Assembly (NCBI GenBank): GCA_030407085.1
Contig: CM059582.1
Span: 198,632,001 to 198,696,000 of the forward strand
Reading direction: 5' to 3'
Origin: Trichopria drosophilae
Taxonomy: Eukaryota; Arthropoda; Insecta; Hymenoptera; Diapriidae
DNA: 64,000 nucleotides
Shown: positions 46,331 to 58,934 of the stretch, in pieces
Layout of the letters: every line of letters begins with the position of its first letter
Position numbering within the stretch: position 1 is the stretch's first letter
Position numbers and translations under genes: made by a program
Notes under the pieces: generated by a model
Seen by the model: the letters and a program-made list of their open reading frames with translations, nothing else
Told to the model about the DNA's origin: nothing
Databases searched by the model: none

Positions 46331-48594
46331 AACGCATAGGCTAACGTTTCTTAAAAATGATTGGTGAAGGCATTTTAGTGCAGAAAAATTCAAATTTTAT
46401 CTAAATATTGTATACAATTTTTTGAACATACGTTTCAAACATATGTATGTGTGAATTACTTTCAAAACAACATAATATATGTTTGTGGATTATTGGAAAT
46501 AATAATTTTGAAGGTGAAGGTATGGGGGAGAGGTTTATATAGATGAAGGTGATGGGTGAGGGAAGGAAGTCCAAATTTTTAAATAGATTTAAAAAACATC
46601 GTCTTTCACAGAAACTCCTTACAATGGGTTATTTTCTAATCGCTGATTTTCATATAGGAAATATGAAATTCGAAAAAGGAGCAGACGCAATATGGCTGGA
46701 GGGACAGAAGGTTGGGACATTTCATAATTAACTTAAAGTTGCATTGACTTGAGACCGCTCGCCACATTTCTCGATAGTTCTTGATATATTCCGGTTTTTC
46801 TCGATTATTTAAAATCTTTTTCGAGCTTTCACGATCTTTTCCAACTTTTTCCGATCTTTCTCGATCTTTTGCGATTTTTTTCGATCATCGTTAAGTTTCT
46901 CGATCTTTCTCTGTCCGTTTCTGGAGCTTTATCAATCACTCTGTAAATCTATATCGATCATTCTTGACTATTGTCAATAGCTTATTTTCGATCTTTCTAG
47001 AATTTTGTTGCTGTCTATCGATCGGCTTCGACCTGTATTGATCTTTATTGATAGCTCTCGACATTTCTGAATCATTTACCAATTTTTCTCGAGTTTTTAT
47101 AAAAATATCGCTTCCCTCTTGAAGGAATGGAAAAAGAATATTTAGATATTAATAAAAATTTATAAATTTAACGCACACTTGTAGCAAACAATATTGTTCA
47201 CGTATAACTTTCAGTTATATGTATACTCTTTTTGCACCTTCTTATTTTATTTTTCAACTGATCCATTTATAAAAAAAAAGCGTTTCGTTGAAAGCACACA
47301 TTTGTAAATATCTATAACAACAGTATATTCTGATGAAATTGAATGAAAATATTATTAAAAGTCATTATTTTATGTAGGATTCTGTTATGAATGGGGGTGA
47401 TGGTAAAAAAACCGTTAAACATAACAACCGTCGAAAAACCGGCAGTAAAAAATAGCGACACTTAAAAAAATATACATATCGACAATGAAACAGTCATTTT
47501 TTGAAGTGTAGGTTTTTGATTGTGGTTTCTTTCACCGTCGTTTTTTTGACCTTTTATGGAAAAAAATGTGAAGGTATTCTTATTCCTGAACTTTGAGCGG
47601 GCGAAGTTTTCACTTTCATTACTGTTATAGAATATTTATGTACTTAATTGTTTATTGGCTTCATATCAGTCCTCACAAAAACAAAACATTAAAAGTGGAA
47701 AACCAACAGCTGATTCATCTAAAAAATACATTGAAACACTTTTTTTAATGATATTTAATTGTTTGATATATTTTGCTCTGAATATTGTTCATCGTAGAAT
47801 TCAGAGTTATTTCCTTTGCAGCAATTCATTGTGAAATTATACAACAGATGATTTGATGTCAGTTGAAGTACTTTTGCTAGCGATGATATCTGTATTCCAT
47901 TTCTTTATCATACATTCCCAAGAGTCTGGCCAATTTTATTCTCGGCTAGTAAAGTCGATAAAGTAATAATTATTTTTTTTTTTTAATTTTACCTTGTATT
48001 TTGAAAATTTATCGAATAGGCATGAAAATTATTACTCGGGGCTTTTGAGTTTTGTGAATTTTCAAAATTCAAAATGGCGAGTCCAATATGTTTAATCAAA
48101 TTTTGCAAATCGATCGAATAAGCACGAAACTTTTATTATTGTCATACCACAATCAACCAACTTATTACACTGTTTAAGAAAATAACACTAAAGGATTTTA
48201 AATAGTATTAAACAAGTATAAATATGAAAATCAGTGGCTATGTATTGAAATGATATAATCACTGTTATTGGATTTGTTTGATTATTTTATAACATTCATG
48301 CATCACAGTGGAATTGCATTTTTCATTTTTTTATTCAGCATCAGATTTGCATTCAACGATCTAAAAAAACCTGAAATAACAAGTTTCAACCATATTCAAT
48401 CGATTTTCAAAATATCGCCTCGGTATGTCCTGAGAAAGTCCGGAGACTCTCTTAACCCAGTAAAAATTTGGACATCTTCAGATGTTCCTACGGACAGCCC
48501 GGGTCGTATTGTGCTGTGTGCGTACTGGAGCAGCCATTGTGAAGTTTGGAAATCTAATATCGTATTTATATTCGGCGACTCCAAAAGCTTTCGA
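46331..48594. other. Intergenic between receptor copies
   Basis: No gene supported. It includes the low-complexity tract 46755-47110 and an AAAATGGCGAGTCCAATATG block near 48070 of the dispersed family. The open frame 48268-48786 overlaps repeat sequence and is not recognised. Confidence 0.45.
46755..47110 (+). repeat. Degenerate TCGATCTTT-type low-complexity tract
   Basis: Variants of TCGATCTTTC, TCGATTTTTT and TCGAGC recur at short irregular spacing for about 350 bp. No fixed unit length. Confidence 0.7.
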
Positions 48595-48775
48595 GAGACG
48601 AGTTTCAAGCGAATTCGATGTTTTTTTTATTTTTTCCGTTTTGTACCATATTTGAGCAGTCATTTTCTTTGTTATGATTCATGGCACCAAGTTCAATGGC
48701 CAATTTTCATCAATCCATATGACCTTTCGATGATACCGAGTCTTAACCGAATCCGAGTGACGCATGTAATAAACC
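48595..48775. repeat. Dispersed repeat, copy B
   Basis: Second copy of the family at 6505-6680, same order and orientation of blocks, with about 25 bp of extra sequence near 48640. Confidence 0.65.
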
Positions 48776-48867
48776 GTACATTGTAAGGTAATACTGCATA
48801 CATTTTCAGTGAAAATGGTCGTTATTGATCAGACAACACAACCGCAAGTAATTTTTATTAGGTTTTC

Positions 48868-49330
48868 GTTAATTGAGTGTCCGGATGCAAAAACGCCTTA
48901 GCCGCTGGGTCTGACGCATCGTAAGTAGTAACAGCCAGTTTCGCATTTATCTTCGTTTTGCTTGATAGATAGCAATGTGCCGCCCCTGACAAAGTTGTAG
49001 GTATTGAAATTATCTTTAATTTGAGCTGTCACTCGTTCCGATTCCATGAAAATTGTATCCAGGGTAGCCTTCGAAAGTCGCTTTTTTCGCCATCCGTCGG
49101 TCGCCACAACTCGCCGTTGGGGCGTAAGAATAACGCAACTTCCGAAGCCTACTCTGGACACAATTCTCAAATTAAAGACATTTTCAATACCTACAACTTT
49201 GTCAGTGGGGGCACATTGCTATCTGTCAAGCAAAATAAGATAAATGCTAAAAACTGCGAAACTGGCTGTTAATATTTACGATGAGTCAGACCGAGCGGCT
49301 AAGGCGTTTTTGCATCCAGGCACTCAATTT
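48868..49330. repeat. Foldback element with about 200-bp arms
   Basis: Left arm (about 48875-49079) and right arm (about 49137-49325) are inverted copies, sharing GATGCAAAAACGCCTTAGCCG, ACAAAGTTGTAGGTATTGAAA and, nearer the centre, AATTGT(A/G)TCCAG. The loop of about 57 bp is GC-richer. Open frames on both strands are mirror products of the arms and not genes. Confidence 0.8.
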
Positions 49331-50689
49331 ATCTGTTCTTATGTTGATTTATATACCTCTTTTAATACCAGTGATAGATTTAATACCTATTAAATACGTA
49401 ATTGTAAAAATACAATTGCTCCATAACGAGTAATTTTAAAAGTTCTTGAAATTAATTTTTATCACAGAATCAATTATCTTATTCGGTATGGAACCACATG
49501 TCTTTCCGTTCAAAATGCCCTTTTGAACAAATGATGGCATTCGCGTAAATTTTACAGTCCCTCGGTCGCATTTTAAATCCATTCTTCCCATCGTTCAATT
49601 TGTCAAATCAGAGGTACGCTTCCGGATTCTCGATAATTTCATCGTCCTCTTCTGCAGTTTTTCTTGCCCCATCCGTCTCCTAGCTGTCGCCCCTCTTCTA
49701 GTCGATTCGTCTTCCCCTGCCCCCTTTCCCACTTAAGGGTGCACCGACGATAGGAATTACGGTCACGTCCATGCGCGATTGATTTTCAAATGAAATCGCT
49801 CGCTTTATGTATACAATAGGCGGAAAATATTATAATAATTCGTCGAAATGAGAATTCGTCGCACGTTTTCCCTTTTTTTTTATCGCTTGCCTTTCAGTTT
49901 TTATCCCCCTCATTGAAGGATGATTTTTTCTCCGTCTCTTCCTTTACACGTCGATTCTCTTCGAATACTTCTATCATTTTAACTTTCGCCACCTCCTTTT
50001 TACTTTTTTGGTTATGCGTTCGTTTGATCTTTTCATTTACCATTTTTCTATTCCCCTTTCGTACTTCATCGATTTTCCGTCACTTCGTCATGCCATCAGA
50101 TTTTGAATTTTCCTTAATTTTTAGTTTTCAGTTTTTGGCTGCAGAGGAGATGATTTTGTTAAAGCACCATTTTAACTTTTTATGCAAATAAGTATGCACA
50201 AAAATGAGTGGCGCAGAATTTTTCTTACATGTTATAGGTGTAAAAACATAGAAAGTGAGTTTAGATAGCGCGCATGAAAATTGTTTTTTCAATGCCATTT
50301 GTTTTTTTTTTTTGCCATTTGGCCTTTTTCAATGCCAAAAAACATTTTTTTCCATTGTTTTTTCAATGCCTTTCATATCCATTTTGAACCATTCTATACT
50401 ATTATTGAGGTAGAAAATCATCAGAAAGTAATCTACTGACGAGTAGCAGCCAAGTTTTTTCTCTATATTTTAACTACCCTCGTTCAAATGACACCAGTTT
50501 CGTTCTATAATTTTATGGGGGCTGATTGTCTACAAAATTAATTATTGTTATTTATTTAACGTCGATACCGCCCATTGTTGCCTAGGCAGCCAACGTTTTT
50601 CGAATAAACAAATGGCATAACTACAAGATACATATGTTTTTATTCTATAATACGATGGGGATAGAAATATTGTAGCCGGATCCCGTACT
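49331..50689. other. Intergenic, nothing recognised
   Basis: A pyrimidine-rich, less AT-rich stretch at about 49550-49760 and homopolymer-rich sequence near 50290-50380. No gene is supported. Confidence 0.45.
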
Positions 50690-51277
50690 GTTATGCATTA
50701 TGCAAATTTATCATTGTGGATTTAACTGTTTTCGGATTAATTTACTTAAGCGACGTAAATAATGCTTGTAGAATATTGAGGGCATGAATACTATATGGTT
50801 TAGCTGCATGGCAGGTTTACTTTACCGAAAGATATTTGAATACTCATAAAATCTAAATGTTTAATAATCACATACTTAATGTTTTTTTAATTCTCGTATT
50901 GATTTTATTCTAAATTTAACAATCTGCTATAAAATAAATTTAAAGATATTTATATACAATTACTAAAGGTTGATCGATATGAAAACAGTAGAAATTAAAC
51001 TATTGCATTACGCAGAAAAGACCATTTAAAAATCAATAAATAAAAGCATTATAATTATCGCTGTATGAATCGACCTTTGAATGCGATTCCCTAACCGTTG
51101 CATTTCCACAACATTCCGTAACATGCATCATGCTGTATAGTTTTGTTGTGTAAGTATTCTAGAAATTTATGTTCATAATTCATTATTAACATGAAAACAT
51201 ACTAGATATTAAATACATTTTGACTTACTTTCTTACAGGTTATGTAGACTATTGCAATGTCATAAAAGCCGTGAAAA
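50690..51277 (+). promoter_or_regulatory. Shared 5' flank of receptor copy 2, with splice acceptor
   Basis: Homologous to 60595-61247. It contains the acceptor TTTCTTACAG (AG at 51237-51238) about 40 bases before the ATG, at the same place as in the other two copies. An in-frame TGA lies just before the start, so any upstream exon is noncoding. Confidence 0.5.
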
Positions 51278-53137
51278 ATGATTGACAAAAAAGCATTGTT
51301 GTATTTCCTTGCTGGGATAAATATAAAATATATTGCGGGAAACTCTCAAAATTTGTGGTTTGATAACCTGAAGGACTATATTTCGAATAATGCACATTTG
51401 TTTCCGACTGTACTCGCACTGGACACCGACTACAAAGCTTACTCGTCAGAATATAACAAATTCGTAGACAGTTTTACTAATGGGATTCCATGGTCTACGA
51501 TATTACCAATACGATTTACACATCATAAAGTAGTCGACATTCACAACCATCTTTTTACAGCTAAACTTGTAGCAATATTAGCTAATATGGAGAATTATTC
51601 CAAATCAACATATGAAGCATATTTTGACAAAGTTGGACAATTTTCAGTTGGTTACCTAGATGAATATAGAATGATGCGACCCAGACCGAAGTTATTGGTA
51701 TTATTCTGGGAGGGAAGTCTTCAAGCCATTGAATGGTTTCTTGATACTTTATGGAAATTTAAGTATTTAGATGTAACAATTTTAGTTGTAAAAAAGGAAA
51801 TCAACTGGAATTACACAGTCTGGGATATTACATATACAAATGTTACGATACATCAACGGAACCCTTTCATAAAAAAATATACACCTCAGCACTATTCGTC
51901 GGCGATAACATGGTTTCCTGACAAATTACAGAACATGCAAGGATACCCTATTACAGGTGGTGCGTATGACAATCAGCACTTGCCGTTTTCGGAATTTATA
52001 TCAAAGGCTATGAATGCAACTGTGCGTCTCATCAAATATACAATGGATGTGGAAGGTTTTACAATGATGCTTAGGGATATGGATCTCGGACGTTTAGATT
52101 TTGATCAAAATCCATTATTACATATAAAGAATACTGGCATTGATTACACTGGGTACATCTTACATGAGGCTTTATTTACATTGCCTATTGTGACACCCGG
52201 CTATTGCATTGGTATACCGATGATATATTTGCAGAATGTAACAGTACATCCTTCAGGAATTCCATTATTTATAGTTAGTTTTTTAGTCGTTATACTCATT
52301 AAAGTCGGTGCAAATATATATAAATTACGTATCACAGAATTAAAGTTCATGGATATGTGGGACATGGCACTAAGCATTTCTGTTTACCGACAGCCTGCGT
52401 CGTTAATAGAGAAAGTAATTTTCTGCACATTTTTTGTTGAGTCCTTTCTTTACACGGCAGAGATACTAGGGAACGTAGTTAAAATCTCTGTGGATGACCG
52501 ACCAGCATGGAAAATTGATACTTTGGAAGAGCTTAACAATAGTGGATTATGGATTATTGGCCTTAAGACTGATTTTCCAAATAGCATTTACAATTTTTCT
52601 AACATTCCAGCTGCAGGAGAATTAGCAGAGAAAATGATCGGCAGTAGTCCAATTCTGAGTCACGATTGGAGGAAGGTTATATATCACAGAAATGTAAGCA
52701 TTCTTCTCTCCAATAAGGGACGTGTGGCAGTAGAATATACCAACAACCGTTACGGAATAGAAGTAGTGCGATGTTTTTCTGACAGAATGTTCCGCGCATT
52801 CAATCTAATTACCCTATCAATGCACTCATTGTACATGGAACGCTTTGATGAGTTACGAATATGGTTTCTTGAAGTTGGCTTATTTAAATATGATCCCTCG
52901 CGATACGTTGATTCTTTATATTTGGATTTTGACAGGTTACTCAATTCTCTGGACAATATTGGTTTTAATCCATCAAGCAAAAATTCAGACGAATGCTCAC
53001 AAATATTACGCGCATTGTTTTTTGCCTTTATTGCTGTAATTATTTGTGTTGCGATACCTGCTTTTCTACTTGAAGTTATTATCGGATACTACGAGGAATC
53101 ACTAACAGAAACGTATGAAAATGTTTTTTTTTTGTGA
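51278..53137 (+). CDS. Divergent ionotropic receptor, copy 2 (best preserved)
   Basis: A 619-residue, intronless receptor subunit of the divergent IR type. It has a possible signal peptide (about 6-21), the extracellular region, TM1 (about 327-348), the pore-loop region MWDMALSISV, TM2 (about 378-402), the second ligand-binding lobe and TM3 (about 577-601). It likely acts in the plasma membrane of a chemosensory cell; ligand and co-receptor cannot be told. The segment altered in copy 1 and the site broken in copy 3 are both intact here. The tail is short: after YYEESLTETYE it ends in NVFFL, whereas copies 1 and 3 continue with about 25 basic residues. A T run at the junction suggests that a deletion removed the old tail and part of the 3' flank. 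It is the only copy with no internal frame change, so it is the best candidate for a working gene. Confidence 0.88.
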   Translation: MIDKKALLYFLAGINIKYIAGNSQNLWFDNLKDYISNNAHLFPTVLALDTDYKAYSSEYNKFVDSFTNGIPWSTILPIRFTHHKVVDIHNHLFTAKLVAILANMENYSKSTYEAYFDKVGQFSVGYLDEYRMMRPRPKLLVLFWEGSLQAIEWFLDTLWKFKYLDVTILVVKKEINWNYTVWDITYTNVTIHQRNPFIKKYTPQHYSSAITWFPDKLQNMQGYPITGGAYDNQHLPFSEFISKAMNATVRLIKYTMDVEGFTMMLRDMDLGRLDFDQNPLLHIKNTGIDYTGYILHEALFTLPIVTPGYCIGIPMIYLQNVTVHPSGIPLFIVSFLVVILIKVGANIYKLRITELKFMDMWDMALSISVYRQPASLIEKVIFCTFFVESFLYTAEILGNVVKISVDDRPAWKIDTLEELNNSGLWIIGLKTDFPNSIYNFSNIPAAGELAEKMIGSSPILSHDWRKVIYHRNVSILLSNKGRVAVEYTNNRYGIEVVRCFSDRMFRAFNLITLSMHSLYMERFDELRIWFLEVGLFKYDPSRYVDSLYLDFDRLLNSLDNIGFNPSSKNSDECSQILRALFFAFIAVIICVAIPAFLLEVIIGYYEESLTETYENVFFL

Positions 53138-53216
53138 AACAGGTGTTACTATTTTCAATCCATTAACATGGGACATGGCATTCTTTTTTCTTCAGTTTCA
53201 TTCAAGTAATTCATAT

Positions 53217-53660
53217 CTGTCGCTCATAAACGAACGACGGCGAATTTGCGACAACGGCGTTGTAATGCGTGACTTTGTATTTTTCTGCGCAACGAGGCGT
53301 TCTTGTTTATGCGACGCACTGTTCACAGTCAGTGCACAACGAGTCTCGTTAGTAAAAGCTTGTTCGATTGCTGTAATCACAATAAAAGTAGTGCTGTTGA
53401 ATTGTTGTGCTGCGCATGGTTGCAATATCATTTTATCGCCTACATTTATCCCTTTTTGGTATTTCAACCAAAGTTGCGTTCGTGACCAAAAGGTGCCATT
53501 ACCGAGCTACAAGCGAGGTTTCGCTGATCCTTCCGTCGCTTCACTGCAGCAGACGACAAATTCGGTCATTTTTCTCAAACCAGTTTTTTACGGTTTTCAT
53601 TGGTCCTTCGAGCCGAATATTTGGTGTGGTGCAGTGTTAAAAACAAATTTACAGTATCAA
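53217..53660. repeat. Inserted segment shared with 63470-63927
   Basis: Relative to the 3' flank of copy 1, about 440 bp is inserted between an ATTCATAT-like and a TCAAAATCAAAGTT block. The same insert occurs in the distal 3' flank of copy 3. Both strands hold long open frames in both copies (for example minus 53198-53467), but I recognise no product. Confidence 0.6.
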
Positions 53661-53699
53661 AATCAAAGTTGAAACAAATTGAAAAGTTCCTATCTTACT

Positions 53700-55414
53700 A
53701 TTTTGAGGTCGCGTTTCAAGATTCTGAGGTCACAATTGAGTTACAGCGAATAGGTATTCTAATGTAGCGCCAAGTTTGAAGAAAATTACCAAAAAATTTA
53801 TAAATATTTAGTCTTTTTTTTTGGAGCTAATAGAATGTTGGGATTCTATTGGGACTATGAACAAAGGTTGATAAAATGCTTAAATTTTATAACAAAATTA
53901 TACTTTGATACCTTTCTTCATTAATACGACTTCAAAATGGCGCTGCAGTGTTAATTTTATTTGAGAATTTTCTGGTTTCTATAACAAAATGACTCAACAA
54001 AATGAGCTTCTCAAAGAAGAGAAAATGGATAGAATTCATAAAAGAATATAATTTTTTCAGAATTATTCTTTATATTGTAAAAATGTGATAAATAATGTAT
54101 ATAAAATGTCTAAAAATATTGTTTAAGAAAGTAGACAAAATACCAGTATATTCCTCGGCGATTTCCAAGAACTTGTCCATCCTAGCATTTTTTTCAAAAA
54201 AGCGTCAGAAACGAGTTTTAGAGCTGCAGTATGCGGAATATTTTCGAATGAAATGGTCATTCTAGCGGCATTTTCAGGTCGTTCCAATGAAGTAAGATAT
54301 AGGAGCAAAATGTTTAACTAAATATTTCTACATTTTTTCTTAATAGTGTGCGGGAAATCGCATTTCGTTTCGCGATTTTGTTTCAATTTCACGACATATT
54401 AGAATTTCTGTTGGCTGAAATTCAATTATGATCTCGGAATCTGCAAGAGAAACCTCGAATGTAATAGGTTAAGTACTTTTTGAATTTTTTAAATTTGATC
54501 TTGATCCAAATACGTATTTGAAAAATTCTGACTACTTTGTTTGACAACTTTGACGAAATAAACATATTTGCCGACTCTACGTTGATCATTTTAGACGTTC
54601 GTGAGATGTGAGTGATATAATATAACTACATTTAGACAACATTGAGGCGCCATACGTTGGTCTAATATGGGCAAAACGCGCGCATGTAAGCGTTGCACGA
54701 AAATTGATCATTGTTTCGGTGATATGGAATGAATGTAGATATAGGAAATCGTAAATATTGAATTAATGTTTTGAAAGAACACTAAAAAATTTAAATTAGC
54801 TAAAAACGTATTTTTTTTTTAAATATTATCATTAAAAATCGAAAAATATGGTGTAACTCTTTGACATCATCCAACATCACGATGAAACGAATTTTGCTGT
54901 AAGTTACCTTTTACTTCGACCCAGACTAAGTCTGGACGAAGTATTGAATTTGGTCACTTCGAGCAAAAAAATTACCATATAGTTTTTCATCAAATGTCGA
55001 CGTTTCAGACCCTAAGGAACCCAAATCAACAATAAAAAAATTTGTGTCCGTGATCTTGTACGTACGTACGTCTGTACGTCCGTACGTCCGTACATCCCGT
55101 TTTTTTGTCTCGCGATAACTCGCGAACGGATAAGCGTATCGACATAATTTTTTTTTAAAAATACATGTCTTGACATAACTTAGATCTGATTAGATTTTGG
55201 GGCAGATCCACCCGTCCATTACTACAAAAAATTAGCCCCAATTAAGTTTCTTTGTAGTTTTTTGCATTTATTTTGAAAAATACAAATTTTATTTAAAAAT
55301 ATTTCAAACAAAAAAGATAGAGCATGAAATTCTCTACAAAAAAGGTTGTATGCATTTTCTTCCTAAAGTCAACGATAATTCCATAAAAACTGGTTTCAAA
55401 TGTTTATGACTATT
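53700..55414. other. Intergenic with dispersed repeats
   Basis: About 54400-54520 resembles 7740-7860 (GGCTGAAATTCAATT, then a CTCGGAATCT/CTCAGAATCT and AGAAACCTCGAA-like order). A TACG tetranucleotide tract at 55058-55095 is followed by CTCGCGATAACTCGCGAACG. About 54930-55000 is a direct copy of the start of the long inverted repeat at 55425. No gene seen. Confidence 0.5.
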
Positions 55415-56159
55415 GTCTGAAAAAGTATTGAATTTGGTCATCGCGGCAAAAAAATTACCCTATAGTTTTTCATCAAAGTTCGAGGTTTCGACCCCCTATC
55501 CCCCAGGGGTAGACTTTGCCAGTCCCTCGGGCGCGGTGACCACCTACGGGCGCAAAGTTCTTTTACGCCCTTGATACGAAAATAACTATTTCGGTATATC
55601 TAAAAGATGTCTTATAGATATCTATAAGATATCCGTCATAGATCTTTTTGACACTTTCAAGATATCTTTGACGAATTATATGTATATATATTGTATATAT
55701 AATATCATAATAATACAGACAGTACTTAGTAAAACACAGTAAACATGTAATATGCATCGAATAGTCTATTAGAATACAAGTGCATGAAGTAAGTGTTTTG
55801 CAACTTTTATTTATTAATACTTCGGCTGGCTTGTTGTCGGGGTCGAAGTTTTAAAAATGCTCATTTTTAATTTTCATACATATAAGAAACACTATATTGT
55901 TGTAACACATCTATCGAAGCCACTTGGACCTAAATATGATTGGACCCCCAAATATCAATATAATTTTATAATATAATTGAAAGCTGTTAGTAAACAAAGG
56001 AGTCTTAAGGAATAGCCGACTCTCCACTGGGTCGAAGTTTCTGAGCGAGCGAAGCGAGCGAGGCACCACGCCAACACTAGTTTTTTTTTAAGAAAGTGGC
56101 CCCAGAATGATCTGCTACACTTTGCAACCAACTTCATAATTTAAATTTTGTATTTTTGT

Positions 56160-56340
56160 TATTTTGGCGGATCCACAAAATTTTAAATTTACATTGAAAT
56201 TGACCTCAAAAATCTCCGAGTACGGAGTTTCACCTAATTCAATATGAACGTTAAAATGTTGTCTCTTCTTTTTGAATTTTGAATTTCATAATTCTGAGCT
56301 CGGATTCGTAATCAGCGACACGGGAAATCCCAATAGCAAT
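56160..56340 (-). repeat. Copy of the 120-bp family inside the composite element
   Basis: Minus-strand order of GGCGGATCCA, CTCCGAGTACGGAGTTTCA and GCTCGGATTCGTAATCAGCG blocks marks it as a member of the 184-911 family. Confidence 0.7.
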
Positions 56341-56639
56341 TCCTAACATGTTTTATTATGCGCGCAAACTTGCATTAAACGCCATGCGCGCGTTTTGCCC
56401 GTTTTAGCCCAACGTGCGCCATGGCGCGAATACATGGTTGGTTTGCAGTAATGCATCCCGAGTGGCAGATCACTTTTCCCAACAACATCTGAGAAATTAT
56501 ATGGCTTATCTGAGGCGGATTGGTTTCGTTGTTCTCAGCTGTCAACCGGTACTGGATGTGCGGGTAATAACAACTGAGCACGTACGCGGTGCTGGGAGAA
56601 ATGCTCCACATTATGACTCTCGTGTTTAGGGGGAACCTG

Positions 56640-57010
56640 GCACAACGAAATTTGTTCCCAAAGAACGAGAAATAAATAAAGCAAATAGCCTACTTGTAGA
56701 TGCTCCTCCAGATGACCGTGACCTATGTCAAGTCAATTGTGCCATTAATGAGGCTGCGAGTGAGCTGGTGACTTCCCGAAATCTGACGCAGATTACAAAA
56801 CACACGTCTCAATTGAACGGCAAAATTCGTGTGTGATCGACTATATAACATCTGGCCGTATATTTACGGCTAAAGTCAAGAAGTTCGAATAGCAACTGCG
56901 GACATACTATCACACACTGAACAAGCTGAAGTTGCTTAACATCAAGCAACGCTTGGCGGATAAAAGTCAAGTTTTGGCGAATGCCAAAAAGAGGCTACAA
57001 AGACGGGATG
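56640..57010 (+). pseudogene. Possible non-LTR retroelement fragment
   Basis: Across frames there is coding-like, lysine-rich sequence: INEAASELVTSRNLTQITKH, then, after several stops, YHTLNKLKLLNIKQRLADK and AKKRLQRRDE. Helical, basic stretches of this kind occur between endonuclease and reverse transcriptase of some non-LTR elements, but no catalytic motif is seen. The composition is less AT-rich than the surroundings. Confidence 0.3.
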
Positions 57011-57229
57011 AGTAATGCAATATTTTGGTCGAATCCTTCCGACCTCATCAATACTCGTCTGCCCCTCGTACCGGGAACACCAAGCCCGGACCAGAATTCC
57101 AGTTTTAGTTCCATGTTACATAATATACTATTATTACAACCGAACTATTCGTATCTGGACACGACTCAGTAGTGTCTTGATACGAGTGACTCGTGCCTTC
57201 GGCATGAGCTAGTAGTTTCTAAGATACAA

Positions 57230-57692
57230 ACTTGACAGGCACGAACCAATGGTGTGCGGATACGACGGATACGACTGACATAGGTTTGACATTTTTATCT
57301 AGGGAGTAATCTGGGTAGATATTCACGAACCCATCTTTTCCAAACGGCGTCAACGAACGCTTGGGCCTAGCGCCTTTGTCGACGTGGATACTTTTCCCGT
57401 ATAACATAACGCGGTAAAGCATGTTCCCCAGACGAGGTCCCAATTAGAAAATGGTTAGGGGTTAAAGCTTAAGAATCTCGGGGGTCAGTAAGGTTTCCTC
57501 TTTGTCACCTTGCTCCTTCAGGATTATTTTTAGCGACGTCTTTACCGATCTAATCAATTGTTCCCACGCTCCCCCCATGGGAGAGGAGGGCGGATCGAAA
57601 CCCCACTTCATACGTTTATTTGTAGCAAATTTAAAAAACGCCTCGTTATCGATCGAGCGAACGGAATCTCGCTCTTTTTTTGCGATAATCAA
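57230..57692 (-). pseudogene. BEL/Pao retrotransposon integrase fragment
   Basis: On the minus strand the frame has WGFDPPSSPMGGAWEQLIRS followed by VKTSLK, the conserved part of BEL/Pao integrases after the last catalytic aspartate, and then, in another frame, the LTPNHFLIG-type motif that follows it in this superfamily. The frame change between them near 57455 and the missing upstream catalytic core show it is dead. No LTRs were found near it, so it is an isolated fragment. Confidence 0.75.
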
Positions 57693-58042
57693 TAATTACT
57701 CTAAAACCGTGCTTCGTGGGCGAAAAGTGCATAAAATGAAAGTTGTACATAATGAAATTTTTAATGTATGTGTTTAATAAAAAAATCATTTTAATCATAA
57801 ATCCGCGATGGTACAAAAGAAAAATATGAAAAATTGTTATTTTCATGTACCTTTTTGTAAATAAGTAACTTTTGGCTACATTCACTACAATATGAGATTA
57901 GCTGTAAAATGAGCACCGATTGGAGTCTTTACGATGAACTGTTGAAGAGTTATAGCCGTTTGAAGTTTCATACAAAAAAGGCAAAATTAGTAACAATTAC
58001 GATTTTTGTTGAAAAATCGGTTTTCGACTGATTTTACTAGAC

Positions 58043-58766
58043 GGGGAGAAGCGGCGAACGGGGCGAAGTGACGAATCTCAAATATTTCCATTATGATTAT
58101 TCTGAATGCGAAATATCATATCTAGTTTCTTTGTTTACAGCATTTTTCACATTTTGAGGCATAATATTTCATTTTTTGTTCTCTTACCTATCTTTGGGAG
58201 CGAGAAATGTAATTTTTAAACAAAATTTTCAAGTCATTTTCCAGCAATTTATTCTCAGATTGGTCAATACTTTCATGTTGACAGTTTAATAATCACTATT
58301 TATATATTTATTCTAAAAGGATTTTTTTGGACTTATTTATAAAACATGAATTGTTCCTTTTTTGTTTGTTTATAATTAGATATCGTATCTGTAAGTCCAA
58401 ATGATACTTTGGGGTAAAGCGGCGAAATTTTTTCCCAGATGTCTCTATTCAATGATTATTTTTTAATTTAGAATTCCCTTTTGATGAATGCATTGAGTAA
58501 CTAAAGGCTAAGTTAAAATATGTGATCCTGATATAATACGAGTATTCAAAGCTTCCGAAGATCCAATTTCTTTTTTTACTGTTGTTGGAAATATTGATAT
58601 ATCTCTGAAGAGGTTCATTCCACCAACGTGGAAATTTTATTTTGATTAAAACAAACAATAATAACTTAAAAAAATATGACTTGCACTCAATTTTATGAGT
58701 CGTCTCAGAGACCTCTAAAAATAAGTATTCGTCACTTCACCCTGATATCGCCGCTTCGCCCCGTGT
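58043..58766. mobile_element. Candidate MITE with GGGGCGAAG-rich ends
   Basis: The left end (GGGGAGAAGCGGCGAA, then GAAGTGACGAAT) and the right end (complement: GGGGCGAAGCGGCGAT, then GAAGTGACGAAT) are inverted copies of about 35 bp. A third GGGGTAAAGCGGCGAA copy lies inside at about 58411. The rest of the interior is not symmetric and has no coding capacity. No target duplication was identified. Confidence 0.5.
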
Positions 58767-58934
58767 TTTTTAAATTGGCCATACCTGGCTATCTGTACAA
58801 CAAATACCGTAACTAACATGCATGTAAACATTGACTATGAAATTACCTATCAAATGATACTTTGCATCATCCTAAATACGAAATTGAAGGAGATATATAT
58901 ATAAAGGAAATGCGAGACATTAAATCGGTACTAA

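Noticed and set aside
48898..49272. Open frames of 65-90 codons on both strands
   Set aside because: They lie in inverted arms of a foldback and mirror one another.
53115..53672. 185-codon plus frame behind receptor copy 2
   Set aside because: It overlaps the end of the receptor and an insert with open frames on both strands; the product is cysteine-rich without a recognisable domain, and its copy at 63525-63779 differs in length.
55058..55095. TACG-type array as a CRISPR or regulatory array
   Set aside because: It is a simple tetranucleotide microsatellite with no spacer structure.
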